Positions 1 to 8,173 of a stretch of DNA of 64,000 nucleotides are shown piece after piece. Both the position numbers and the translations under genes were made by a program. Source of the stretch: Roseimarinus sediminis (GTDB taxonomy: Bacteria > Bacteroidota > Bacteroidia > Bacteroidales > Prolixibacteraceae); contig NZ_JBNPXV010000011.1 in the NCBI RefSeq assembly GCF_050433125.1, forward strand, positions 101,801-165,800, written 5' to 3'. The notes under the pieces are model-generated. The model was not told where the DNA came from, searched no databases, and saw only the letters and a list, made by a program, of their open reading frames with translations. Every line of letters starts with the position of its first letter. Positions within the stretch are counted from its first letter, which is position 1.

Positions 1-281
1 ATTTTGTACTTTCTGTCTCCATCGGGAATGGCCACCATATCAAAGGGAGCCAGCACATTCTGCAAGGTTTGCTCCACATCGGGACGATAACGCCAACGGG
101 CATAGTCGAGTACTTTACCCTCGATGCTACCACCCGAAATGCGCAGTTTCACCTTATACTGATACTCAATGTCGTTCAGCACTTCGTTCAATGCTTGCTG
201 AAAATTATCATCAGATGTTTGAGCAGAAAGCCGCGTAAACATTCCGATTAATAATAAAAGTACGACTGCTGTTTTTTTCAT
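1..281 (-). CDS. N-terminal part of a secreted protein with a short STN-like domain, possibly a carbohydrate esterase (partial)
   Basis: The gene starts at the ATG ending at 281 and runs off the left edge of the window, so only about 93 residues are visible. They begin with a signal peptide (KKT, then a run of Val/Leu/Ile, ending near SAQ). The next 70 residues resemble the small secretin/TonB short N-terminal-like segment that precedes esterase domains in some Bacteroidota PUL enzymes: IEYQYKVKLRISGG, then RWRYRPDVEQTLQNVL and a loop with APFDMV. This link comes from memory of the family and was not searched. It lies 96 bases downstream of the sialidase-like gene on the same strand and is probably the next gene of the same pectin operon. 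The catalytic domain, if any, is outside the window, so the function is open. Confidence 0.5.
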   Translation of the reverse strand, partial: MKKTAVVLLLLIGMFTRLSAQTSDDNFQQALNEVLNDIEYQYKVKLRISGGSIEGKVLDYARWRYRPDVEQTLQNVLAPFDMVAIPDGDRKYK

Positions 282-377
282 TTAATTATATTTTGAAAGA
301 AATGGAAGCGATTGAATGCAATTGGAAGCAATCGTTTTCTCCCATTCATCCATTCACTCTTTCATTCACTCATTATT

Positions 378-1469
378 TTACTCCGGCCATTTTTCGTCCT
401 CAATTTCAATCATATTCAATAGCGACGGGTCAACTTTTACGTATTTCATTTTTTCACGGCGCCAGGTATAAATAATGTGTACCATTCCGTCGGCACCTTG
501 TATCACTCCGGGATATGAATACTGACTGATTTCGGAATCTTCGAGTACCAACGAGGCAAACCAGTCTTTTCCATTTTCACTAATGGCCACATTAAGCGGA
601 GTGCGATGCCCTTTTGAAGCACCAATGGGTGTTTTCACATGGTTGTAAACCGCCAGCTGACGGCCATCGGCCAGTGAAACTGCATCGGTTCCGGCGTTGT
701 TGTTGGGTAAGCCTGAAGGCTGTGTCAACCCCCAGGTTTTGCCATTGTCATCAGACCAGGCCGAAACCAACACCGAATTTTTACTGCGGCAAAGAATTTG
801 CATTCGCCCGTCGGCATAGGTTAAAATACTGGGCTGAATGATGTTGTGCACCTTATAGTTATTAATATTATCGGTTTTAGTCCATGTTTTACCCTGATCT
901 TTGGTCATTTCGAAATGCACATGCCAGCCGTTACCTTCGGTACTGGTAGGGCAAATTAAGGTACCATCGGCCAGTAAAACGGGCTTGTTTTTCACAGGAC
1001 CTATGTACCCTTCGGGAAGCTTTTCGGCCTCGCCCCATGTTTTTCCATTGTCGGTCGAGCGTTTCAACATGCCCCACCACTCTGAGGGTTTGGGCCCTAT
1101 TTTGTAAAACAAGAGCAACTCGCCATCGGGATATTGAAACAGAACGGGATTCCAGGTCGGGTAACGAACGCCGTCGTCCCAATCACCATTGGCAACTTCC
1201 ATGGGGGCTGTCCACTCCCCTTCGATTTGCCGACTTACATAGATGCACACATCGGGATGGCGCTCACGGGTCCCGCCAAACCATGCAGCCACCAGCCCTT
1301 CGGGCGTTTCGGCCAGTGTACCCGAATGGCATGAAGGAAATGGAGCTTCGTCATAAATAAATTGTTCTTCAACAATTCCCTTTTTCCAGTCAACATTTTG
1401 TTTTTGCGGCTGATTGCAAGCTGAAAAAATCACAACCAACAATATCGATAAAAGTGCTATTTGTCTCAT
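378..1469 (-). CDS. Sialidase-like six-bladed propeller lipoprotein (BNR/Asp-box)
   Basis: This 363-residue protein is a predicted lipoprotein: the signal peptide ends in FSAC at residues 15-18, so it is probably anchored in a membrane. The rest is a sialidase-like beta-propeller with Asp-box repeats: STDNGKTWG, TKDQGKTWT, SDDNGKTWG and the weaker SENGKDWF. The N-terminal AWFGGTRERHPDV motif is typical of the BNR_2 group often annotated as exo-alpha-sialidase. In this pectin operon sialic acid is an unlikely target. GH33-type folds act on 3-deoxy-2-ulosonic acids, so Kdo or Dha of RG-II is a reasonable guess, but other propeller families cleave rhamnose or uronate linkages. It starts 6 bases after the DUF3826 gene ends, so the two are surely co-transcribed. 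The fold is well supported; the substrate is not. Confidence 0.8.
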   Translation of the reverse strand: MRQIALLSILLVVIFSACNQPQKQNVDWKKGIVEEQFIYDEAPFPSCHSGTLAETPEGLVAAWFGGTRERHPDVCIYVSRQIEGEWTAPMEVANGDWDDGVRYPTWNPVLFQYPDGELLLFYKIGPKPSEWWGMLKRSTDNGKTWGEAEKLPEGYIGPVKNKPVLLADGTLICPTSTEGNGWHVHFEMTKDQGKTWTKTDNINNYKVHNIIQPSILTYADGRMQILCRSKNSVLVSAWSDDNGKTWGLTQPSGLPNNNAGTDAVSLADGRQLAVYNHVKTPIGASKGHRTPLNVAISENGKDWFASLVLEDSEISQYSYPGVIQGADGMVHIIYTWRREKMKYVKVDPSLLNMIEIEDEKWPE

Positions 1470-1475
1470 ATCCTT

Positions 1476-2126
1476 CTATTTCTTTTGTTCTTTTAATGAT
1501 TTGACAAAATCTTTGTAAAGCTGTCGCCAATCGCGTCCGTTGCTGATCAGGTACTGCTCCGATTTTGTTTTGTAAATTTCGAAGATGGCCGAAATTTGCT
1601 TCATGCTTTTATAATCGATGGCCATTTCGCGGGCTTCTTTCATATAACCAAGTATTTTGGCCTCTTCTTCGGCAGTAAGATCGGGTACGATGGCCTTGTA
1701 GCCGCGCATGGTGAAATCGACCTTTCCAATGGTGTATTTATCCAAAATAAGTTCGACCTGCTCTTCGGTCAAATCGGCTCGCAGCGCTTTCATCAGGTTT
1801 TCGTGTACCGACGCCGGGATGGCCGAATCGGCAATCATCTGGCGATCGAGCTCGGTAAGTTTGTCGCCGGTGCGCGGGTTAATTCCTTCGGGCACTGTAG
1901 AAGCCGGGTGCGTATCGTGCCAGTTTTTTACAGCGCTTCGATGAATGGCAATGGCATCAGTCAGCCGCTGTTCTTTGGCCACATCGTTTAAGTTCAGAGC
2001 CGCCACCCATTCGCCTGCCTCCTCGACATACTGTGCCAGCTTTTCCTGGCTGTTGCCAACTGTTGTGGCAAACAAATTGCCGCTCATCAACAACATCACT
2101 AAAAATATCGTTTGAATTTTCTTCAT
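1476..2126 (-). CDS. DUF3826 secreted protein, copy 1
   Basis: A 216-residue exported protein with a clear signal peptide (MKKIQTIFLVMLLMSGNLFA) and an otherwise helical, charged mature part. It matches the DUF3826 family as I remember it, including the central YTIGKVDFTMRGYKAIVPDL stretch and the LTAEEEAKILGYMKEAREMAID helix region. No catalytic residues are known to me. The family sits in Bacteroidota pectin loci, usually beside pectate lyases or other pectinases, as here. A second copy lies at 13113-13784; the two share the layout of a helical N-terminus, a conserved middle (YGVLNNTYNGFVDMIPDL in the other copy) and an EAREHAID-like helix, but differ widely elsewhere. It is spaced 18 bases from the upstream glycosidase and 6 from the downstream sialidase-like gene. 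Role unknown, perhaps accessory to an enzyme complex. Confidence 0.85.
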   Translation of the reverse strand: MKKIQTIFLVMLLMSGNLFATTVGNSQEKLAQYVEEAGEWVAALNLNDVAKEQRLTDAIAIHRSAVKNWHDTHPASTVPEGINPRTGDKLTELDRQMIADSAIPASVHENLMKALRADLTEEQVELILDKYTIGKVDFTMRGYKAIVPDLTAEEEAKILGYMKEAREMAIDYKSMKQISAIFEIYKTKSEQYLISNGRDWRQLYKDFVKSLKEQKK

Positions 2127-2144
2127 ACTCTGGTTTTTTAAATC

Positions 2145-3698
2145 CTATTCAATGACCAATTTTTCCAACTTACTGGTGCGGCCAACTTCCTTACCATCGA
2201 CCAGTACATACAAGCCTTTGCCATTTTTGTATTTTGACCCGTCTTTATCCCACACAATGGTGAGGGTTTTTCCCTGGTATTTCAGGTGGTCGAGGCAGAA
2301 ATAATCCCACGTACCTTCGGGCAGCAGAGGATTGATTTCAATTACCTCGTCGGCACGAGGACGCAGACCAACCAGGCCGGTGATCACCAAATCGTTAAAA
2401 GTTGAATGGTTGTAGTAGCGGCTGCGCTCCTGATCGCCTTTCAACCAGTAGCCGGTTACTTCGTCGAGGTACTCGCCAATGTACGGACGGCCGCGATAAT
2501 ACTGCGACTCGACATAGCGTTCGAGGTGAAAGAAATAAACAGAATCGCTCATCACATCCTGTTCATAATTATTCAGCAAATTAGCCAGGCTGGTAAGCGT
2601 TTGCGAGGTGGCAAAAGGCCAAACAGCCCCGTCCCACTCGCACTTACAGCATCCGTGAGTTCTGAATTCAGGGTGACGACGTTCGGCTGTAGTTAAGCCA
2701 AAAGGTGCTAAGAAGCCTCCCTCATCCATAATTTGTTCCCAGGCTACGGTATGTTCAAGCGAAGGAATATTGAAATACCATGGAATATATCCGATGGCTT
2801 CGCGTACTCCGGCATAATTTCCATCTTCTTTTATGGTTTCGTAAAAATTCATTTCAGTATTCCAGAACTTACTCTCAATGAACCCAATTAAGGTATCGGC
2901 CTTTGCTTCGTAAAGCTTTTTGCTAGCCATATCGCCTGCCATTTCAGCCATTTGTGCTATGGCCAGCGCATTTCCGGCCATGTAGCTGTTGATGGTGGGG
3001 CGGGCATTTTGCACTCTGCGGCCACCACTGATCTGCTCTTCCATGCCATCTTTCACATCGTGCTGCCAGAACAATCCGTTATCGAGCCGGCGTATTTCTT
3101 CCCATTCCTGGTAACTTTTTATCATATCGGGCAACATATCGAGCATATAAGCTTTGTCGCCGTCCACCTTGTACTTTTCGAGTAAGGCGTAGGGTGTCCA
3201 GCTGCTGAATTTATTGAGTTTTGCCATGGGCTCGCCCTCGTTGCCCCGATACCACACATGCAGGTACTGGTTTAAATAATCGGGGTTGTGCAGCCAGCGC
3301 GCTTCCATGGTGTGATGACCAATAGCACAGGCAATGAGGTTGTATTTATCGGAATAACTGCGTTGCACCAAAAACTCGGTAAAAGCATAGCCAACCGGTG
3401 TTTCCTTAATGTGCTTGCGAAGTGTCCACCAGCGATAGATGAACATTTCCTCAAAATTATCCTGCGGGCACTCAAACAAGGGTACATTTTGTTGCATCCA
3501 GTCCCACGATTCGGCATCGGGAATGGCCTGAACCACATTTTCATCTTCCATGCGGTTGAAGTAATCGACATACGATTTAAAATCGTCGTACTTCAATACC
3601 GATTTTGATTTTTTACCCCAGGCCATCGACGACTGCACGGTAAACAGAAAGCCTAAAACAAAACAGGCTGTTATAATTTGATTGCGAAAATTCAGCAT
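2145..3698 (-). CDS. MGH1-like (alpha/alpha)6 glycoside hydrolase
   Basis: A 517-residue exported protein with a signal peptide (residues about 1-26). The mature part has the look of an (alpha/alpha)6-barrel glycosidase of the MGH1-like type: YRWWTLRKHI near residue 90, GHHTMEARWLHNPDYL near 130, QHDVKDGMEEQISGG near 210, PTINSYMAGNALAI, then CEWDGAVWPFATSQTLTSLANLL near 360. A small C-terminal beta domain (YQGKTLTIVWDKDG) follows. The acidic residues in these motifs are candidate catalytic residues. The preceding gene encodes a propeller plus jelly roll. Together the pair recalls the two catalytic halves (GH143 and GH142) of the RG-II enzyme BT1020 of Bacteroides thetaiotaomicron, where the (alpha/alpha)6 half is a beta-L-arabinofuranosidase. 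That comparison is from memory and needs a search. It is 13 bases from the upstream gene. Confidence 0.75.
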   Translation of the reverse strand: MLNFRNQIITACFVLGFLFTVQSSMAWGKKSKSVLKYDDFKSYVDYFNRMEDENVVQAIPDAESWDWMQQNVPLFECPQDNFEEMFIYRWWTLRKHIKETPVGYAFTEFLVQRSYSDKYNLIACAIGHHTMEARWLHNPDYLNQYLHVWYRGNEGEPMAKLNKFSSWTPYALLEKYKVDGDKAYMLDMLPDMIKSYQEWEEIRRLDNGLFWQHDVKDGMEEQISGGRRVQNARPTINSYMAGNALAIAQMAEMAGDMASKKLYEAKADTLIGFIESKFWNTEMNFYETIKEDGNYAGVREAIGYIPWYFNIPSLEHTVAWEQIMDEGGFLAPFGLTTAERRHPEFRTHGCCKCEWDGAVWPFATSQTLTSLANLLNNYEQDVMSDSVYFFHLERYVESQYYRGRPYIGEYLDEVTGYWLKGDQERSRYYNHSTFNDLVITGLVGLRPRADEVIEINPLLPEGTWDYFCLDHLKYQGKTLTIVWDKDGSKYKNGKGLYVLVDGKEVGRTSKLEKLVIE

Positions 3699-3711
3699 AG
3701 TTCTAAATGTT

Positions 3712-5550
3712 TTATTTCTCTACAGAAGTTTTAAACGATTTGATGGTAAAAACGGCTTCTTTGTCGATTGCTCCAGAGTTTTCGACATCGAACCACTGCA
3801 TGCGCGGCGAATCGACCGTTGGATAGTAGCGACGCTCGCCGGTGCGGAACATCACACGCGAAATATGTTCCACTTTCTGAAAGCACAAGCGCCCCGATTT
3901 ACGTTCGCCATCGACAAACACTTCGTAAAAATTGCGGTTCAGATCGACCACCACCTTCACCTTGTAATCGCGGTTGGCTTCGTAAACCATGTTGCGGTTT
4001 ACGCCATAACCATCCTTATTCATGAAATTACCTTCGTTGTTGAAAAACATACGAATGGCGGCATTTCCTTTATCGTCGGCCAATACGACATGCAGTAAGC
4101 CATGATCGTTTTGTGCCAGGTTAATTTCAAATTCAACACTGAATTTTTTAGAAGCCGGAATTATTTTTTCGGCCACAGCATAATCGAAAGGATCCTTATC
4201 GCGCAACACGAGGGTTTTTTCCCCCTTGGCATCCTTTTCAATTTTCACCGGAGCCCAAAGTGGGGCGTAAATATTCCAGCTATCGAGTTCTTTGCCATCC
4301 TTCATTTTAGCAAACACATCGTTGGCGTGTTTTTCGGCCGCTGTTAAAGCCGGAGCCGGCACCGACGAAACCCAGATGTCTTCTTTATTCATACTGTAAG
4401 TAAGCCACATTTTACCATCGGGCGGTGTACCGTTTCCTTCGAGAATTCCGCGAATGTACTGAGGCCCGTACGATTTGAATTGTCCTCCATAGCGCATGGT
4501 GCTTATTTCGCCGTTAATAAGATGAAGGTTGGTGTATTCCAGCCCATCGTTGCTTAACGAAACAGCCAGCGGCCAGCGAAATTGCGACGGGTTATAAACG
4601 GTGGCATAAGTACCATCGCTCATTTTTTGTCCCCATATTTTTGCCGCCTTGGTTACAAAACCCGGTGCGCGGGTCGGGGTGTATTCCCAGCTTTGCCCAC
4701 CGTCGTTACTAATCGATGTGAGTGCATGTTTCCAAAGTCCTACGACCCTTCCATCGTTCAGGTGATAATACGAAAATGCTTTGTATTGTTCTTTCAACGG
4801 AATGAGCGGATCGTCGCGGTCGGCTTCTTCGACCCATTGCTGCATCATCAACGGGTCGGCCAGCATGGCATCGCAGGCTTCGATAAAACCTTTATCGTTT
4901 GATGATTGATAGAAAGGATAGTCGGTATTTTCCTCGTTCCATCCTTTGTTGTAACGAATGAAATAGATGGGGCCCAGCGAACCATCTTTGTAGATTTCGC
5001 GAACCGCACGACCAATGCCTTTGCCATCGTTGGGACTGTCTTCGTGGGTAATGCAAATTCCGAAGTAGCCCATGGTAAGCAGCCGCTTAGACGGAGCTAC
5101 ATAAAATCCAACGCGTTGATGCAAGACCGAATAGTTATCTTTAGCCACCCCCTCAACGCCTTCTTTGGTGGTTCCGTCGGGCACTTTGTAGGGCGGAAAC
5201 AATACAATGGGCTGTTCCCAGTGGTATCCGTTTTCCGAAGTACTCAGATAAACCTGTCCGGGCGCTTCGTGCTCGCTCACCGGGTTACTAAGGTACTGAA
5301 CGAAAAATGTGCCGTTCCAATAAGCCATGTTGGGACCGTGGTTATAGGTCCAGCCATACACATCGGCCATTTGGGGATGCTCGCGACTGGCACGCAGTAC
5401 TTGTATATTATGTACCCCGACGATCGGGCTTAATTGTCCGTGATGATAATCGGAGTTACAAAGTGTTGTTCCTGTATATCGTACAGTATCCTGAGCCGAC
5501 AAGCAAAATGTTGCCAACAGCAAACTGAATCCAATAATTATCCTTCTCAT
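3712..5550 (-). CDS. Sialidase-like beta-propeller with C-terminal jelly-roll domain
   Basis: A 612-residue secreted protein (signal peptide about 1-19, ending LSAQ). Residues about 25-400 form a propeller-like region with scattered Asp-box-type turns (STSENGYHW, SISNDGGQSWEY, SLSNDGLEYTN) and a Trp/His-rich start (YGWTYNHGPNMAYWNG). Residues about 430-605 look like a concanavalin/LamG-type beta-sandwich (FSVEFEINLAQNDHGLLHVVL, then KVKVVVDLNRNFYEVFVDGE). It is exported to the periplasm or surface and likely cleaves a pectin side chain. The neighbouring (alpha/alpha)6 enzyme is encoded 13 bases downstream; this pairing suggests the GH143/GH142 system acting on the Dha-containing side chain D of RG-II. 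I cannot confirm the family from sequence alone, and a plain non-enzymatic propeller remains possible. Confidence 0.65.
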   Translation of the reverse strand: MRRIIIGFSLLLATFCLSAQDTVRYTGTTLCNSDYHHGQLSPIVGVHNIQVLRASREHPQMADVYGWTYNHGPNMAYWNGTFFVQYLSNPVSEHEAPGQVYLSTSENGYHWEQPIVLFPPYKVPDGTTKEGVEGVAKDNYSVLHQRVGFYVAPSKRLLTMGYFGICITHEDSPNDGKGIGRAVREIYKDGSLGPIYFIRYNKGWNEENTDYPFYQSSNDKGFIEACDAMLADPLMMQQWVEEADRDDPLIPLKEQYKAFSYYHLNDGRVVGLWKHALTSISNDGGQSWEYTPTRAPGFVTKAAKIWGQKMSDGTYATVYNPSQFRWPLAVSLSNDGLEYTNLHLINGEISTMRYGGQFKSYGPQYIRGILEGNGTPPDGKMWLTYSMNKEDIWVSSVPAPALTAAEKHANDVFAKMKDGKELDSWNIYAPLWAPVKIEKDAKGEKTLVLRDKDPFDYAVAEKIIPASKKFSVEFEINLAQNDHGLLHVVLADDKGNAAIRMFFNNEGNFMNKDGYGVNRNMVYEANRDYKVKVVVDLNRNFYEVFVDGERKSGRLCFQKVEHISRVMFRTGERRYYPTVDSPRMQWFDVENSGAIDKEAVFTIKSFKTSVEK

Positions 5551-5620
5551 ATTTTCTGATTAAACGTTTTCACTTTTTATTTGCACCCGGATGAAAGATT
5601 CTGATTCACGGGGATACATG

Positions 5621-6547
5621 CTATTTCTTGTTTTCGAGCAACTGATCGATGAGCGCTTGTTTCACCTTAACAATGGTTCCGTGCTTGTGTCCTTCGGGCA
5701 GGCTGATCTGATCCGTGATATCGGTAAACTCAACAAAATCGGTTGTTTTAACTGCTTTATACGACTTATCGCCATACGAGTCGTAATAAATCAGGTAGTC
5801 GTTGTCGACTTTTACAACAGTTGGTCCTTCGGTAAGAAAACCTGTAAAAGGTTCTGAATAAGAACTGAAGGGTCCCAGTGGAGTTTCACCAAAAGCAACA
5901 CTGATGTTCCTGTTCGGTCGGGTGTTGTCTTTCACTACCAATACGTAATCGTTCTTTTTACGTTTCACAATCACGCAGTCGATGACGCTGAAACCGGGAT
6001 CGAGAAAAAGCTTTGTTTCGGTAAATGTTTTAAAATCTTTGGTCGTAGTGTAGTACATCCGGTGATTGTTGCGCTCTTCCTCAATTCCCCTTTCAAATTT
6101 AAACGGAATGGTTGAAGCCCAGATAATGATGAAACGGTCATCCACATCGTCGTAGAATATTTCGGGTGCCCATACATTTACGGTCGAAGTATCGAAGGCC
6201 ATGGCATTAATCATGTGCTGTTCCGACCAGTTGATAAAGTCTTTGCTTGAAGCATAGCCAAAACCCAGGTCGCCTTTCCACGACGAAGTCCACACCATGT
6301 GAAAAGTTCCGTCGGGGCCCTGCACCACCGATGGGTCGCGCATTACTTTTTGCTTGCCAACCCCGGGTTCAAGGTAAGCCCCGCCAAGGTCTTCCCAGTT
6401 GTATCCGTCGTTACTGTAAGCCAGATACAAGCCTTCGGTAGCGGGTTCGCGAAAGGTGGTAAAAAGATAGGCTTCTTCTTCGCTTGCTTGTTGGCAGGAA
6501 AGCAATCCTGTCAACAGTAACAATAATATCCAATTAGCTGTTTTCAT
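5621..6547 (-). CDS. GH43-like five-bladed propeller glycosidase lipoprotein
   Basis: A 308-residue lipoprotein; the signal peptide ends GLLSC at about residue 18. It shows the GH43 hallmarks in order: RDPSVVQGPDGTFHMVWTSS with the candidate catalytic base Asp near residue 71, WAPEIFYDDVDDRFIIIWAS, VIDCVIV with the pKa-setting Asp near 198, and LTEGPTVVKVDNDYLIYYDSYG with the candidate acid Glu near 242. GH43 enzymes release arabinofuranose, xylose or galactose residues; arabinan or galactan side chains of pectin are the obvious targets. The subfamily cannot be fixed by eye. It lies 70 bases upstream of the propeller gene in the direction of transcription and 231 bases downstream of the GH140 gene, a gap that holds an inverted-repeat element, so it may begin a separately controlled transcript segment. 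Confidence 0.85.
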   Translation of the reverse strand: MKTANWILLLLLTGLLSCQQASEEEAYLFTTFREPATEGLYLAYSNDGYNWEDLGGAYLEPGVGKQKVMRDPSVVQGPDGTFHMVWTSSWKGDLGFGYASSKDFINWSEQHMINAMAFDTSTVNVWAPEIFYDDVDDRFIIIWASTIPFKFERGIEEERNNHRMYYTTTKDFKTFTETKLFLDPGFSVIDCVIVKRKKNDYVLVVKDNTRPNRNISVAFGETPLGPFSSYSEPFTGFLTEGPTVVKVDNDYLIYYDSYGDKSYKAVKTTDFVEFTDITDQISLPEGHKHGTIVKVKQALIDQLLENKK

Positions 6548-6587
6548 CTTTTTTTGTAGTTATACTAAAACCGGAATGTATTTTTAT

Positions 6588-6737
6588 CCCACAAAGACAC
6601 CAAGGTCCACAAAGTTTTGAAATATTTATCCAATGGATAAATATTTCAAAACAAATAGTTGTAATTATTCTCTTTATTTCATCACGTCAATATCTTATCC
6701 CTTTGCTAATTCTTTGTGGTCTTTGTGTCTTTGTGGG
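6588..6737. repeat. Intergenic element with imperfect terminal inverted repeats around a perfect 18-bp hairpin
   Basis: The 231-base gap between the GH140 and GH43 genes holds an ordered structure. The left end (6588-6614, starting CCCACAAAGACACC) and the right end (6712-6737, ending TCTTTGTGGG) are inverted copies of each other with a few mismatches. Just inside the left end is a perfect inverted repeat, arms 6614-6631 and 6635-6652, separated by AAT. It lacks a T-run on either strand, so it is not a plain terminator. It may be a small non-autonomous repeat element or an RNA processing/stability hairpin between operon parts. No coding capacity is seen. Confidence 0.7.
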
Positions 6738-6778
6738 AGATTGATTTAGCATCATAATGAAATTTATCCCGTAACCTG

Positions 6779-8158
6779 TTAATTTACTGAATCCAGAATC
6801 AGCACCCAATCATTACCATCAACATGAACATTTACGGGTGTCTGAAATTCTTTTACACCGGCAGCATTTATTTCTCCGGTTTTCTGAACAGCACCGGTAC
6901 GCGGGTTGTACCACGACACGGCCACTTTTTCGGCTTTCATTTTATCAAGATCGACCTTGATTGTTCCACCCCGATAGGTGTAAACCATGGCATAGTTGCT
7001 GCCCTTGGTTGCCACTTGATAGTCGTACTTCTCTCCATTTTCGGCCAGCAATTCCTGCGCCGGCACCCGATCGAAAAACGAACGTGACAACATCAAATCC
7101 TTTAGATATTGCATTTGGTACGAACCGGTTGAATTGAGGGCAATGTCCCAGTAATCTTTGGCAGCAAAAGCCGGTGTTCCGTCGGTACGCTTATGAAACT
7201 GCATGATGGCGTTGTGACCATAGGTAAAACCAAAAGCCCCTGCAAACACCGACCAGTATGCATAGCGACGAATGTCGTTGTGGTCCCAGTAACCAAAGGC
7301 CGGATCGTGCAGTCCAACCGGAATACCTTCGTACGAAGGTTCGCCATCGATGGTTGGTTTCACCGGCGACATGGCAAAGTCGTCGTTGATGAAACGCCAG
7401 TTATCCTGACCATATCCACGCTCGGTATCGTCCTGGTCGTAAGCCCGGTGCCCCGATTGTATCATGTTGAAATCGAGCCAGTCTTCGTCATGAAACCAAT
7501 CGGCCGAGGTACAACGACCACGTGGGTGAAAAGTGACCAGTTGCTGCGGGGCTTTTTCTTTCAGTGTGCGGCCAATCACCTTCCAGGTAGCAGTTGAATC
7601 GCTTCCAAAAGTATCGCCACCGTTCATCCAGATCACATTGGGTTGATCGCCATAGCGCTCGGCTAAAAACGTAGCATACGCTTCTGCTTCGTCATACGAA
7701 ACGCCGCCGTTTTTCACATTGTTTCCCCAAACAGCAACCAAAGCCATGTACAGTCCTTTTTGGGCTGCCAAATCGACCAGGTAATCCACATGATCCCAAT
7801 AATCGTAATGATCGTCGATCAGCAATGGTTGAGACAAATTCCTATTAATTAAGGCTGAATCGCCATACACATTTTTTGCATTCAGCATATGAATTGCACT
7901 CACCTGCAATACATTAAAACCCTTTGCTTTTCGGTTGTCGAAGTAGGCTTCGGCATCTTCTTTATTCAACTTAGTAAACAAAAGCCAGCCTGTATCGCCC
8001 AGCCAGAAAAAGGGATCGCCGTTTTCCTGCTGAATGAAACGACCGTTTTCTGAAACTTTCAGGTGTTGAAGTTTTTGATGATCATCTTCGGTTTTTGAAA
8101 TTGTGCAGGCCGAAAACGAAAGGATGAGCGCTATAATTAATCCAATATTTTTAGTCAT
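6779..8158 (-). CDS. GH140-type apiosidase (DUF4038 glycosidase) lipoprotein
   Basis: A 459-residue lipoprotein (signal peptide ends SFSAC at residue 18). It has the DUF4038/GH140 TIM-barrel pattern: FFWLGDTGWLLF near residue 50, YFDNRKAKGFNVLQ near 72, VIWMNGGDTFG with candidate acid Asp182, and TIDGEPSYEG with candidate nucleophile Glu273, followed by a small C-terminal beta domain (YTYRGGTIKVDL onward) of the collagen-binding-like type. The founding GH140 member, from B. thetaiotaomicron, is an endo-apiosidase that releases the apiose-linked side chains A and B of RG-II. The relatives in this broad family are diverse, so apiosidase is the best guess. It follows a pectate lyase gene by 15 bases in the same operon and is the clearest pointer to RG-II in the left part of the window. 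Confidence 0.8.
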   Translation of the reverse strand: MTKNIGLIIALILSFSACTISKTEDDHQKLQHLKVSENGRFIQQENGDPFFWLGDTGWLLFTKLNKEDAEAYFDNRKAKGFNVLQVSAIHMLNAKNVYGDSALINRNLSQPLLIDDHYDYWDHVDYLVDLAAQKGLYMALVAVWGNNVKNGGVSYDEAEAYATFLAERYGDQPNVIWMNGGDTFGSDSTATWKVIGRTLKEKAPQQLVTFHPRGRCTSADWFHDEDWLDFNMIQSGHRAYDQDDTERGYGQDNWRFINDDFAMSPVKPTIDGEPSYEGIPVGLHDPAFGYWDHNDIRRYAYWSVFAGAFGFTYGHNAIMQFHKRTDGTPAFAAKDYWDIALNSTGSYQMQYLKDLMLSRSFFDRVPAQELLAENGEKYDYQVATKGSNYAMVYTYRGGTIKVDLDKMKAEKVAVSWYNPRTGAVQKTGEINAAGVKEFQTPVNVHVDGNDWVLILDSVN

Positions 8159-8173
8159 TTTCAGTAGCTTGAT

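Noticed and set aside
300..377. Short run of ATTCA/ACTC-like units
   Set aside because: Imperfect and brief; not enough to call a satellite or regulatory array.
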